From: Strongylocentrotus droebachiensis
Taxonomy: Eukaryota; Echinodermata; Echinoidea; Camarodonta; Strongylocentrotidae
Reading direction: 5' to 3'
Assembly: GCA_035222895.1 (NCBI GenBank)
Contig: JAVYIG010001048.1
Span: 62,001 to 126,000, forward strand
Length of the DNA stretch: 64,000 bases
A model generated the notes under the pieces. That model had not been told where the DNA came from. It did not search any database and was given only the letters and a program-made list of their open reading frames with translations. The position numbers were made by a program, and so were the translations under genes. Below are positions 46,890 to 58,244 of the stretch, one piece after another (the first letter of the stretch is position 1; the number at the start of each line of letters is the position of its first letter).

Positions 46890-47948
46890 TTACCTTTAAG
46901 TAAATTATGTCATTATGGTGTCAGGGGAGTCGCCTTGGATAGGTTTAGAAGTTATCTTACTGATAGAAAGCAATATGTGTCCTTAAATGGAATTGACTCT
47001 TGCCCCCAAAAAGTAACATGTGGCGTTCCCCAGGGCTCCATTTTGGGACCACTTTTATTCATCTTGTATATTAATGATTTTCAACGCTCATCAAGTGTAT
47101 TATCATTCATATTTTTTGCTGATGACTCAAGTGTATTTTTTTCTCATAAATGTCCACAAATATTGTTGAATACTGTTAATGAAGAGTTTCGAAAAGTAAT
47201 GAAGTGGATTAATGCTAATAAGTTATCCTTGAATCTTCAGAAAACTAATTATATACTGTTCAGTAATTCAGTTAATATTTTGCCGGGCGAAGTGGCATTT
47301 AATAATAACCCAATTGAGAGAGTAACTTCAACAAAATTTCTTGGGATATACATAGATGAGAAACTGAATTGGAAAACTCATGTGGACAAATTAAGTAAAG
47401 TGGTGTCAAGAAATACTGGTGTTATTTATAAGTTGAGATCATGTATACCTCAAGAAGTATTGTTCATTTTGTACTCTACTCTTATTTTATCATATATTAA
47501 TTATGGTATGTTGGCATGGGGCAAATCATTCAAAACTCAAATCCACAGGCTCTTTGTTGTACAGAAGCGGGTTATTAGAATAATTTGTAAAGCGAATTAT
47601 CGTGCACATACAAATCTACTTTATTATGAAAACGGTATTCTAAAACTTGAAGATCTCTATTCAATGCAACTTGGAACGCTCATGTTTAGCATTCACTCTG
47701 GGGACCTCCCTCCTGCCCTTGCTCAAATCTTTAGAAGAAATAACCAAATTCGCAGCTATAATACTAGACAGGCTTCTGCTCTCCATTTACCATATGCAAG
47801 GACAACATTCACTCTGAATACTCTAATGTCCACTGGCCCCAGGTTCTGGAATTCACTTGATACTACTATAACAAATGCTTCAAGTATCTCAGTTTTTAAA
47901 CGTAGACTTAAGTCATATTTACTTCACAAGTATGTCGATGACACATGA
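46890..47948 (+). pseudogene. LINE reverse transcriptase, C-terminal part
   Basis: The frame resumes with LPLSKLCHYGVRGVALDRFR and continues 352 codons to TGA at 47946-47948. It contains GVPQGSILGPLLFILYINDF (motif B), FFADDSSVF (motif C, both catalytic Asp present), FLGIYIDEKLNWKTHV and a C-terminal region with YGMLAWG and ARTTFTLNTLMSTGPRFWN, as in Jockey/CR1-group proteins. No internal stop, so the copy may be fairly young apart from the insertion. Confidence 0.92.
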
Positions 47949-48642
47949 ATGTGTTATCAAGCTTCATTTTTCGTGTACTGTAGCATATTAAACTCTACTC
48001 TCGATCTATTTTTTGTTATTTCTTGACTTAGACATAATCCCCTTCTAGCTATCCCTTTTCTTTTTTTTTCTCTCTCTTCTTCTTTCTCATCTGTACATAT
48101 ACCATATATTCCTACTTGTCGTTCTTGACCTCTGCACTCAGAGAGCAATAACTCATCAATGTCTCGACTTGGTGTCAGCTTGGGTTTGTCCATATTAGAT
48201 CGCCCTCCCATGGGTGGGTTGATTTTTGCTCATACGATACATTTTTTTCACTCACACGGTGAGTTTGTTAGCTCACCCGGTGTGATGGGGATGTGCGCAT
48301 CTTCAGGTATACTTGTTGTAGTCATCCATGCTGTGGTCGATGCATCGTTGGGTAGTTGTTCTCTGAGAGTATTTTGTAAATAGTTTTATATATTCCATAT
48401 TTGTTGTTGTATTCATAAATCAGTTATCTTTGTCACACCATATGAGGGGGCCTTAACTTAACAAGCTGTGCTTCAACCAAGGTCTCCTCGTCTTTCTCTA
48501 TTCTACATTGTACTGTTATTGTACTGTTATGATTATACTCTATTATATTTTGTCACATGTGTTTTCTGGAAGACAAATAAACTTGAACTTGAACTTGAAC
48601 TTGATAATTTTAATCTTCACATATAATTATATGACGGTCATA

Positions 48643-49032
48643 GAGTACCGAAGCCGTGACGTCATGAAAATATATTTTTAGAATTTCTCAATTTTTTCTT
48701 CATATTCCGAAAGAACAGCAACAATAATGTCCAAATGTCTAAAACCAATTGAATATGTTAAGTATTGGGTGAGATATGACCATCTGAATAAATATACTCC
48801 CCATAGGAACTCAGTGTTATGCTCTGGCTCCTAATGGTTAGGAGCCAGAGCATATAACACTGAGTTCCCATAGGACATATACTCATTCAGATGGTCATAT
48901 TTCAGCCAATACTTAGCATATTCAATTGGTTTTTCGACATTTGGACATTATTTATGATGTTCTTTCGGAATATGAAGAAAAAATTGAGAAATTCTAAAAA
49001 TAGATTTTTGATGACGTCACACTTCACCACTC
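48643..49032. mobile_element. 390-bp foldback element with TA duplication and CRE palindromes
   Basis: TA flanks both ends (48641-48642 and 49033-49034). Termini GAGTACCGAAGCCGTGACGT and GAGTGGTGAAGTGTGACGT (right end complemented) match with a small gap. Arms of about 185 bp pair almost to the centre, where GGCTCCTAA.GGTTAGGAGCC forms the loop. TA duplication fits Tc1/mariner. Each terminal repeat holds TGACGTCA (48657-48664 and 49013-49020), the full CREB/ATF site. Confidence 0.88.
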
Positions 49033-49034
49033 TA

Positions 49035-49990
49035 TTAACCCTTATAAATTTTAGGATAATAATAACAATCAATTACAAGTCTGCTTCCAATGTAATCCAT
49101 GTTTGATTTGATAATCTTTAAAATGAAATATGCGACATAATTTCATGTATGATATGAACACAAAACAAAATCACAACATCTTCAATAAAAAAATAAAAAT
49201 AAAAAATCAGGTCGATTAAAGTAGAATATGTTTTAAGGCAGTCGAATAATCAAATCTAATTCAGTTCATTCCACTTTAATCCAATTCAATTAGCCCTACG
49301 TTATATTTAATTAATTACGTGATGTTACAATTATGTTTTAGGCCTGCATCGAGATATTGCGTGTGATTACGCCAATGTAATTGTACTATCGTTCGTGAGT
49401 AAACTTAACATTTTGCAATAATTTCTCCTGTCATTTATTTGTCTAATTATTGTCATTTTAACGAATAGGGTAGCTATAACCAAGACAGTATATTGTATAG
49501 ATAATAAAACAGTTCTCAATAAATTAAGGTTAGTATAGTTGTATTTTCAATACTGTAGCATATATACAATCATAATGATCATAACTTGCATTCAATCACT
49601 GTCTCTGTATATTATCATCATTCCCTTCACGAAATGTACACAAAACAGACCTAATACAGACTTCCGAACTATACTATATATTTATAACATAAATAACTGG
49701 ATTACCTTAGAAATATATACAAAAAGTTCAGAAGTAATTTGAAAACACACTTATTGAGCACTTTGTAAAATCTCACGTTCTAAACCCAGTGCCCCATTTC
49801 CACTCCTTCTGTATTCTGTTCTGTGAAGCACATAGAGACAGTCAACATTATTATGCATACGTGTAATGCGCTATACAAAAACGTTTCATTATTGTTATCA
49901 TTACAATGTTATATTTATAAAGAAAATTATTAAATATATTTCTCAAACCGCGAACTAGAATCGAGTTCCTATACCAATAATACTCGAGCT
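49035..49990. other. No gene seen; retroposon tail near 49860
   Basis: AT-rich. GTGTAATGCGCTATACAAAAACG with an AT-rich tail at 49861-49912 resembles the tails at 22268 and 60352. Confidence 0.45.
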
Positions 49991-49991
49991 A

Positions 49992-50371
49992 ACAGATAAA
50001 GTTGAGTTCTGGTCATGCGATTGCATTGTGAAAAAAACGTTGTGAAATCGAGCAGGAAAAAAAAAGATAATTTAGCATATAAGTACTGCCAGGTTCTGGA
50101 ATCATCAAAATGATAATTAATGTAGCCTAATCTTGGTAAAGTTACAAGCACTGCACATAGAAAGATTATGTATAAGGGGCTACACGGACATGAAGCATAC
50201 AAATTCGTCCCGATTTGTATGATGTTGCATGCCATATTTAAAATATTAAAGCATTTGCTATGCTTTTCAGGGAACATTTTTTATCTGATGTTCTTCCACA
50301 CTTGCATTATAACAATGTTAACGCTCACAAATTATTTGTCACCTCTTCCCAGAACTGAAGCTTCTTTTTAA
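49992..50371 (-). mobile_element. Dispersed inverted-repeat-ended element, copy 2
   Basis: Reverse-complement match to 32831-33225 over almost the full length, with the same AAAGTTGAGTTCTGG and CCCAGAACTGAAG termini. Differences are point changes and small indels. Confidence 0.8.
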
Positions 50372-52080
50372 CTCATTTCTTTAATGACAACTTGTGGAAA
50401 TTACAACTTTATAACACGGAAAGATTAACATAAACCACTATGCCTGGTTAACTTCACTAGGTGTTAAAAGTGGGTGTACGTGATTTTGAATACGTTTTGG
50501 CCATCAAACAAGCCTGGCATCGTCCATTAGAAGACACAGGCGACGCTCGTGGGGTGAATGGGGGCAGTTGCCCCTCCCTCTCTCAATAATATAGGGTGAA
50601 CTGTTTATTTTGCTTTCTATATGTATAGAGATCCACACTTATAAGATTCTCGTTCTTTTTTTTTAGAGTGGAATTCCACACTTAAACTTGTTAATCAAGC
50701 AACTACTTCGTATTGGATTTCAAAAAAAAAAAAAATCCTAAAAAAGGAAAATCGATGTCCACTCCTCTGCATATTGCATTGGATAGACGCCCTTTAAATG
50801 TGCCACCCCCGTCCCTGCCCCCTCATCTCTTTCCATCACTCCACCTATACCGCCATGACCGCCATGCAGACCAATGCATTCTTAACGTAGACATAAAAGG
50901 TTGGAATGGAATTGCGCATACTCAGAAAGAGAGCTCTTTCTGTTGCAGTTCGTCAACCTATAAAGTCATAAGGTCAATTAAGGTCATGAGCTTGCGTTAA
51001 ATAATGTTAACTTCTAGAAATTTCGATAACGATTAGAAGATGATTAATTCTGAGACATGATTGAGTAATACATGATACATGTACAATTTATCATCACTAA
51101 GTTCGAGAATTAGATACGAATTTTGAGTTTGCATATGTGGCTTGTACATTAAAATACATATCCATATACTCGCGCATGAGGGCGACTATTAAAGCCCGTG
51201 TCAAAAAAGGCGTCAAGTCGTTTGCAAAATTACTTATACGCTAATCAAGATTATGGAGACCATTGGCACATGCATGCGTCAGTAATCAAAGCAATGTTTC
51301 CACTTTTCATTTTCATGCAATTCCAATGCAATACCATGTCACTGTCGTATGGCTTGTCAAAGACGGCGCATACATAGACGCAAGCCTGTACCCAACATGC
51401 ATTATCACGCATGCGTCGTCAGTTGGTGATGCATTGTGGGGGGCATTGCAATCGAAACATCGGGACATTGTGAGCAGCAGGTGGCAGTATAACCAAAATA
51501 TGAAGGAGTGTCAGTAAAAATTTACCCTGCCTTTAAGTTGCTGTTTTTATGTCATGAATAATGTTAGAAATGAAACAGTGAATAATGGGTGTGGCTGAAT
51601 AAAGAGCTAAATTAAATAAAGAATACAAGACGAAAAAATACAAAATAAAGAACGTGGACTGTTCCCCCCCCCCCTTTTTACTTTAAAAGAAAGAAAAACC
51701 AGATGGAAAAAAAAATGTTTCAATTTGAAGAAAAGCTAATGTATTCATCCTTTCAGCATTCCCTTCCTAGATTTCTTTTTTTGCATTACAATCAGTTTTG
51801 TTTAGCAATCTTATCTTATTTGAAGTAGGAGCAGCGGGGGACGGGGATGGATGTTTTCCATAATTGACAGATAGTCTGCAATCCATGTTTAGTCAGGTGG
51901 CAATTTTTTATTCCTTAGGAGTTTGTTTCCAGCTGAAGACCCACAAAACGACTCACTCGTATAACATATATGGAAGATGGTTAAGAACCGCATCTTTAAG
52001 TCAATGCAAAAGCACCGCAAACCAGTCGGGTATGGGGATGGTTGGGCTGGCGAGGAGGGGATGGGGGGCTTGGTAGGTCT
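50372..52080. other. No gene seen
   Basis: Includes an A run (50720-50734), a C run (51664-51674) and AT-rich unique sequence. The open frame at 51263-51517 is not low-complexity but has no domain or splice support. Confidence 0.4.
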
Positions 52081-52084
52081 TGCA

Positions 52085-52270
52085 ATAATTCTATACTTCG
52101 CTTTAATTTATTTACCTTCAGTTGCTTTAATGTATTTAAAATAAGGAAAAGAAAGGGGAGGGGCTTAGGTCCCCACGACCTCGCCCCTCGCTTTAATATA
52201 TTTACCTTAAATAGTCTTTATTTATTTACAATAAAGAAAATAAAGGGAGGCTTAGGTACCCACGACCCCC
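52085..52270 (+). repeat. Two-copy tandem duplication, about 95 bp
   Basis: CTTCGCTTTAAT.TATTTACCTT, (T)ATTTA.AATAA.GAAAA.AAAGG and GGCTTAGGT.CCCACGACC appear twice in order. Confidence 0.85.
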
Positions 52271-53157
52271 CCCCCCCCACCCCTTAAACTACTATAGCCA
52301 CAAACCCATTTTCCCCTGGGTGATTAAATAAAATCCAAGTACAATGACTGTCTTAAAGGAATTGATTAGTTCTAGTAAACATGAGCATTTATTTATGAGC
52401 TCTGTCATTCTTTAATTCCTGTTTCAAACAATATCACATCAAAAAGAAAACCTCAAATTAAAAATTTGCTCTCGAATTGCCTTCACATTCCATATATTGA
52501 TGTTTACACATTTGAACAAAAATTTGTACCTGTATTCGTGCTTAGTGCCTTTCATGATTTGTATGTCATTCTCAACAAAATTGGGTCAATGATTTGTTAT
52601 TATTTTTATAATTCTGAAACCTATAACAGGAAACAATTACACTTACCTGGGACTATACAAGTTCCTGCTGTATAAACATCCTTTCCAAATCAATGACATC
52701 CCCACCGTGTTTTTGTTGTTTTTTCCAACAGTGTTCGACTTTATAGTATCATTAACATTTATGAGTTAACAGCCATCTTGTTACGCAAAGGTATATGAAG
52801 ATAAAATTATTTTGTTAAGTGCTCAAGGCTTCTCAGATTACAAGACAATAATTTGTCTTCCTCGCATAAATCAAGTGCTTATAATAGTACTTTATATAAC
52901 ATAATTATATATACACATAACATTTGATATACAAGCAAATGTAAAGTGTTTGCATCTAAATATAGTCGAAAAACATTACATTCCCGATTAAGTACTTGTT
53001 ATCTTGAGAAGCCAAGGATACACTTGCGGCATATACAGTATATTGTATACATGTATTTATATACCTTGGCACCATGAACTTGTATGATCTAATGCAAGTT
53101 AACATTTAATATTTCTTTAATCTTAAGTATGTTGAATATTAATTTAAATTATTTGTA
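52271..53157. other. No gene seen
   Basis: AT-rich. A perfect minus-strand splice donor (CCCAG followed by GTAAGTG) lies at about 52643-52650, preceded 20 bases earlier by an acceptor-like TTTATACAGCAG. A micro-exon is possible but unsupported. Confidence 0.35.
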
Positions 53158-53252
53158 TGCGCCTTGAGCATCTTTAGAGATGGATATGTTGCGCTTATGT
53201 TGCGCTTTATAAATATTGTTATTATTATTATTATTATTATTATTAATATTAT
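53158..53252 (+). repeat. Retroposon 3' tail ending in (ATT)n
   Basis: GCGCCTTGAGCATCTTTAGA, then GATGGATATG and GCGCTTTATAAATATTG followed by about nine ATT units. Second copy of the tail at 22268. Confidence 0.8.
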
Positions 53253-53360
53253 ATTTTATTAAATTAGACGTAGTTTACTATATTTCTGTAACAATAAACT
53301 TATTTTTAAGAGCAAATTGTCTTGCCGGTACCTTTGAATAGTACGTCACCCGTACTTATT

Positions 53361-53473
53361 GGGACTTTTAGATTTGCGTGGACTGATACGTGGTACTTCC
53401 ATTCACGGCAGTGCTTTAAAAGGACGTCGATCGTAGCATAGACCTATTGTCTTCGTGCGAATCTAAAAGTCCC
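53361..53473. mobile_element. 113-bp element with 17-bp terminal inverted repeats
   Basis: GGGACTTTTAGATTTGC faces GCGAATCTAAAAGTCCC with one mismatch. The non-coding interior contains TACGTGGTA and GGACGTCGATCG. No clear target duplication. Confidence 0.7.
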
Positions 53474-54115
53474 TAATTGCTCAGAGTCACCGACTGTATT
53501 GAACATGATGATGGTCTCGTATCAGGTGACTGACTCATAGATGAATGAGCATATGCTGAGCGATCACGTGACGCACAATTATGATGTATTTCTAATCAAT
53601 GAGAACTTTCGATGAGTTCGTATTCGTAAAGCTGCGGTGTATGTGAACGAGCATTAATAGTACAGGAACCTAGGATGTATACGTGGGGAGGGGTGGGGGG
53701 GGGGGGGGTTGCTGCAGCCCCTATGTTTATTCTACAGACGTGTATCATTACTATTTACGTCTAGGGACCGACCTTTAACGTCACCATCTGAAAGACGTGA
53801 CTCAGTTTCGAACCAGGGTCCCTCTAAGTTAGTTTGTAGGCAAAAGCAGAGAGCTGACCAAGTGAGCGTACGTACGCTATATAGACCAACTTTATATTAG
53901 ACAATTTTCAATAAGAATAAGAAATATTATATTCATGTAATTCACTTTCATTTTCTTAATGCCACACACATTTTTAATATCATAGAGTTGTTGTCCCTTA
54001 GACACCAAATATTATTGATCAATAACAACGTGCCGGTTGGGCCGTCAAAAAAAGTATAGTCATTATGTTTTGTTAATTGTATTATTTTGTTATTATCATC
54101 ATTATAATTATTATT
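53474..54115. other. No gene seen
   Basis: A G run at 53697-53708. Otherwise AT-rich. Confidence 0.45.
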
Positions 54116-54119
54116 AACA

Positions 54120-54425
54120 ATCTTCTTATTTTTTCTTCTTCTTCTTCCTCTTCTTTGTCTTCCTCCTCCTCCTCTTCTTCTTCTTCTTCTTCTTCTTCTT
54201 CTTCTTCTTCTTTTTCTTCTTCTTCTTTGTCTTCCTCCTCCTCCTCTTCTTCTTCTCCTTTTCTTCTTCTTGGTCTTCTTCTTCTTCTTCTTCTTCTTCT
54301 TCTTCTCCTCCTTCTCCTTCCTGTTCTTCTTATTAACATTATTATTATTATCGATATCAACATTATACTATTATTACCCCCCTCATCATCATCATCATCA
54401 TCATCATTATTACAACTACATATTA
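54120..54425 (+). repeat. (CTT)n/(TCC)n microsatellite cluster
   Basis: About 200 bp of CTT/CCT/TCG-type triplets at 54129-54335, with an internal near-duplicate block (TTCTTTGTCTTCCTCCTCCTC at about 54151 and 54223), then (ATT)n and (CAT)n to 54415. Serine- or glutamate-rich frames on both strands are repeat translation. Confidence 0.92.
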
Positions 54426-56494
54426 GTGTACAACATACCTACTGCACGGTAATAGACAGCTTTTTGGACGTGTCCATTTACATGTACTGCAAAAGCCCAC
54501 GTACTGTGCCAGTTAGGTAAGTGTTCCATGTAGACTATTGCCTATTATCTTGTTTTTAATCGATGGATATCAAGTTATGCATCAATCCAGTTCCGACTTC
54601 CCCTCGCCGAGTTCTAGTTTTGTTACGTGTATTTTATAGATACCGCGCAGGTGCTTTTTTTAGGTACCAACCAGATATAGCTCCAGGGCGGGGAAGAAGA
54701 TTGAACATGGGGAAAGGGGGAGGGGTGTCAGCATACCCCCTACAACAGAGGCGGAGCCAGGATTATGTGAAAGGGGCGGTGCGAGGTTCCAAAGACTTCT
54801 GGAAAACATTTGTTAAGGCCGTTTTGGTAGAAAGTTTGAAGGGGGGCGAGAACAAAGTTAAGGGCATATTTTAATGTTGTGTGTGCTTAATAAAGTATCC
54901 CCCATTGGAGAACAAAGGAGAGGGGTACGTGCCACACCTCCCTTTCCCCCGCCTCCCCTTCTTCCATATCCCTCTCCCCGTCTTCCTGTCTTACCTCTCC
55001 CCCTCTCACCCTCTCCCCCTCTCCCCACCAGCGTCACCTAGTCAGTTTCCTCCAAGTGGTCATCAACTATCTTGAGGGGAAAAATATACCTCCGTCAAAT
55101 CGTTCTCATGATTTCTTTAAATTCTATTGATATCCCTCTATACATGAATATGTGATGAATGAGTCAGCCATCTACCATAAAAATGGAAATAATAGAGTGT
55201 AGAAGAACAAAAAGAATGCCGCGGGGTACATGGAATACATGCATCGTTCATTACACCAATTTACAGAAAGCCGCAGGTGAAAATTCAATCGATCGATAAC
55301 GGCTTCTTAAAATAGGTATCATTATATTATCAAGGTGAACGTTTTGAACGTTGACAAAAATATTCCATATTATTGAGTGAAAATTAGGGCAATTTTAGTA
55401 GCAAGAAGCGGTTAATATGATTTGAAGAAAGAAAAGGGTGTTTGAAAGACTGAGATGGTGATGAAAGTTAGCTTTCCGGTTGAATGTATATTTTTAGGCA
55501 TCACATACGAGCAACTCGTGCTTTATAATTATTTGATTAGTATGTAAGCAAATTTATTTCAATCTAGACCTGCCATAGACCTACCAGTCCCAAATGTGAA
55601 TATCTGTGTTTGTGCTTTTAAGGGTAGGCCGCAATGGTTTTTAGCAACAATTATTTGCAATATGTGCCTAATTTTGCTGATAAAATCCCATTAAAACATG
55701 TCTATCTATACGCACTTGCTCGTACTTTCTACATGACATACCTGTCGTTCAAGCAGTTCTCGAAAAATGAAAGTTTACCGTTTATAGAAATGATTAATTG
55801 TATTTATAGCGTCATTAATATGACCGCATTAACTCGTTTAACAATCCGCTTGGTGTGTACTAGTGTCGACAGACCTTTGCGGATAAAGTCGACTTGACGC
55901 GAATGATATGATTCGCAACTCTACGGGATTATTCAAAGTGCAAGACAGGATTATCATCTCTGCTAAACCTATTATCGAATACCACGCGAAGGAGGAATTC
56001 TATAATGTAATTAGCACATGCGGACAAAGTGACCCGAGTTTCCTCTTTGAGTGAGTGTTCAGACGAGCAATGCTGAAGCCGTTCCGATTATACTTAGCGT
56101 GTGAAAATCGTGATAATCGTTCACTCTTTCTCGGATGAAATATTCGGTCATTATTCTGTTACCATGACTACCATTTAGTGGTGTTGTTTCCCCATAACCA
56201 ATCATTAACAAAAATAATCAAAAAACCTGAATTTCAAATTAAAAATATTTAGTGAGGCCGTAAATGAATAATTGACATAGATATTGTGGAATACATATTA
56301 TGTGTCGAAATGAACGAGGAAAGAAGCCCAGTAATTAAAATAAATATTTCATGAAAAATTATTTTATGAAATTGTTGATTTTTGGGGTGGGCGCATCACC
56401 CCGTGCCCAAATAAATCCTAATCTATATTATCTTGTTTGATGATAATGATTATTTTATACCTCTCTGCTAAAGTGAGCAGGTGTATGCTCGTAA
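54426..56494. other. No gene seen; transposon-end fragment
   Basis: CAGAGGCGGAGCCAGGATTATG at 54746-54767 resembles hAT-type ends, without a partner end identified. CT-rich and C-rich at 54940-55030. Frames at 54563-54874 and 55634-55897 have no recognised domain. Confidence 0.4.
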
Positions 56495-56650
56495 ATAAGA
56501 AATTATGGGACCGACGGTTTTAAGTCCTCTCCGAGGGACCTGGTAATGATGATTAATGCCTTACTAAAAGGAAACGAGCGCATTGAGTAATTGGTTTCGA
56601 ATGAGGAACCTCCCGGTTACGAGAACACTGCTCTACCACTGGACCATATT
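56495..56650 (-). mobile_element. tRNA-derived SINE, copy 3
   Basis: On the minus strand the head is TGGTCCAGTGGTAGAGCAGT, then CTCGTAACCGGGAGGTTCCTC and a decayed B box (CATTCGAAACC). The body has AAGGCATTAATCATCATTACC and GAGAGGACTTAAAACCGTCGG. Closest to copy 2 in the body and to copy 1 in the head. Confidence 0.8.
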
Positions 56651-57350
56651 TCACCTCCTCTTAATCTCCTAACTACACACAGAGAAAAAATGTATGCCCT
56701 TTCAAATACCCCCTTTTTGGAGGAGGGGGGTTACGCCCACCCCTTTTACAAATTCCTCGACCCGCTTTTCAGTATTCGTGGTGTAAGTTTCTAAATATAC
56801 ATGCAAGACAGCGTAAGGTAAACTAAAATAATGACATCTGCGGTAATCGGAGCAGAAATGATTTCATAAATAAATGATTCCACTATCGTTGCCAGCTCTT
56901 TTTAAATGCATTGTCTGGCAAGACCCGGCAGCCAATCTATTAAAACGACACGTACTTTCCTTAGATTTGTATAATCAACGGTAGTATATTTCTGTATGTC
57001 TTTTCATATTAAAGACTGAAAATATCATATTGTATGGCTTCTTTAATATTGGTAATGGCGAAAACGTAAAAGCACAATCTAATCAACGAATTGTTATTGC
57101 TAGACTCTGAACAGCAATGTAAGACAAACCGTTTCGATTTGAATTTATTGAACTGTTGCAACATATCTTTAGAGTCTAAAGTAATTAACTGTTACCTTCA
57201 CATGTGAACTTGCAAGAAATATGAAGAAGATACAAAAAGCATGCGTATGATAATGACAGTAAAAAATATTATAGATTTGACCCCAACAAAATTCGCCTCA
57301 AGGGGGTTGGAGTTGGGAGGGGGAGGAAGGAGTGTTTCCACATCTTCTGA
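56651..57350. other. No gene seen
   Basis: AT-rich unique sequence with a short G-rich block near 56718. No supported feature. Confidence 0.45.
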
Positions 57351-57354
57351 AGAT

Positions 57355-57364
57355 TGAGAGAGAT

Positions 57365-57410
<46 letters not shown>

Positions 57411-57588
57411 GGAGATAGAAAGAGAGAGAGAGAGAGAGGGAGAGAGAGAGGTAGAGAGACAGAGAGACAGAGAGAGAGGGAGAGAGAGAGAGAGAATGAG
57501 AGAGATATAGAGGGAGAGAGCATCGGAGAGACAGACAGAAACAGAGAGATACAGAGAGAGATCTACAGATGGAGCGAGAGAGAGAGAT

Positions 57589-57628
<40 letters not shown>

Positions 57629-57690
57629 ATAGAGTGAGAGAAAGAGAGAGAGAGAGAAAAAGAGAAAAGGAGCCCGAGAAAGACAGAGAG
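57355..57690 (+). repeat. GA-rich microsatellite tract
   Basis: About 330 bp of (GA)n with GAGACA and GATA variants. Long Ser/Leu or Arg/Glu frames on either strand are its translation. Confidence 0.93.
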
Positions 57691-57799
57691 GGAGGGGGTG
57701 GATAACTGACTAGGGATGAAAATGCACGTCTTGATTGCTTTACAGGTGCAAGAAATACCCCCATCTTGATGATTCACACCTATTGCATAACTATTTCCA

Positions 57800-58239
57800 C
57801 AGGCGCAGATCTACGGGGGGGTTTAGGGGGTTTAAACCCCCCTCTTGGGCGGCCCAAAAAAAAAAAAAAAAAAAAAAGGAAAAAAAAAAAAAAAAAAAGA
57901 AAACAAGAAAGAAAAAAGAACGCACGCTGGAGAGAAACCCTTTCAAGTGCAAATATTGTGAGAAGATATTCAACTCATCTGGTAACTTAACCAAACACAT
58001 GATAACTCTGGATATAACTGTGTATTTAACTGTTACTTGATTTAAAAAGACGTTATCATGCACTGCTTTTTATTGTCTCCATTGTGTTAATAGATGCCAG
58101 GAAAACATCACTTACGGGGTTCAAATAAACACCCCCCAAAAAAAAATCGGCTCGCCGCTTCGCGGCTCGTGGACGATGCTCCGCATCGTCATTATTTTGG
58201 TCAAACCCCCCCCTTAGCAAAAAGCTAGATCCGCCCCTG
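57800..58239. mobile_element. 440-bp CAG...CTG element with 5-bp duplication, carrying a zinc-finger fragment
   Basis: The left end CAGGCGCAGATCTA and right end TAGATCCGCCCCTG are imperfect complements. TTCCA lies immediately outside both (57795-57799 and 58240-58244). Inside each end is a G/C homopolymer block (GGGGGGGTTTAGGGGG and CCCCCCCTTAG), then a long A run with (A)n breaks. CAGGGGCGGATCTAG-type ends recur widely in invertebrate genomes and resemble hAT termini, but the visible duplication is 5 bp, not 8, so the class is open. The non-homopolymer interior is partly a C2H2 gene fragment. Confidence 0.75.
57918..58005 (+). pseudogene. C2H2 zinc-finger gene fragment, frameshifted
   Basis: One frame reads THAGEKPF, the classic inter-finger linker. 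The next frame continues FKCKYCEKIFNSSGNLTKHM, a C-x2-C-x12-H finger. An extra base near 57938 shifts the frame between them, and the last zinc-binding His is replaced by Leu (HMITL). Fingers with HTGEKPF linkers are DNA-binding units of transcription factors. This one is a single dead finger without start codon or neighbours, lodged inside a transposable element. Confidence 0.82.
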
Positions 58240-58244
58240 TTCCA

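Larger units (their letters stand above)
45248..48604 (+). mobile_element. 5'-truncated non-LTR retrotransposon (Jockey/CR1 group), interrupted
   Basis: Carries reverse transcriptase in two pieces, a thumb/C-terminal region, a 3' untranslated region of about 650 bp and a 3' end made of TTGAAC hexamer repeats (48581-48604). Short tandem 3' repeats instead of poly-A are typical of CR1/L2/Jockey-like LINEs. The endonuclease domain normally upstream is absent, so the copy is 5'-truncated. An insertion of about 488 bp splits the polymerase. Confidence 0.88.

Noticed and set aside
54082..54520. Acidic or poly-serine proteins across the CTT cluster
   Set aside because: Triplet-repeat translation on both strands.
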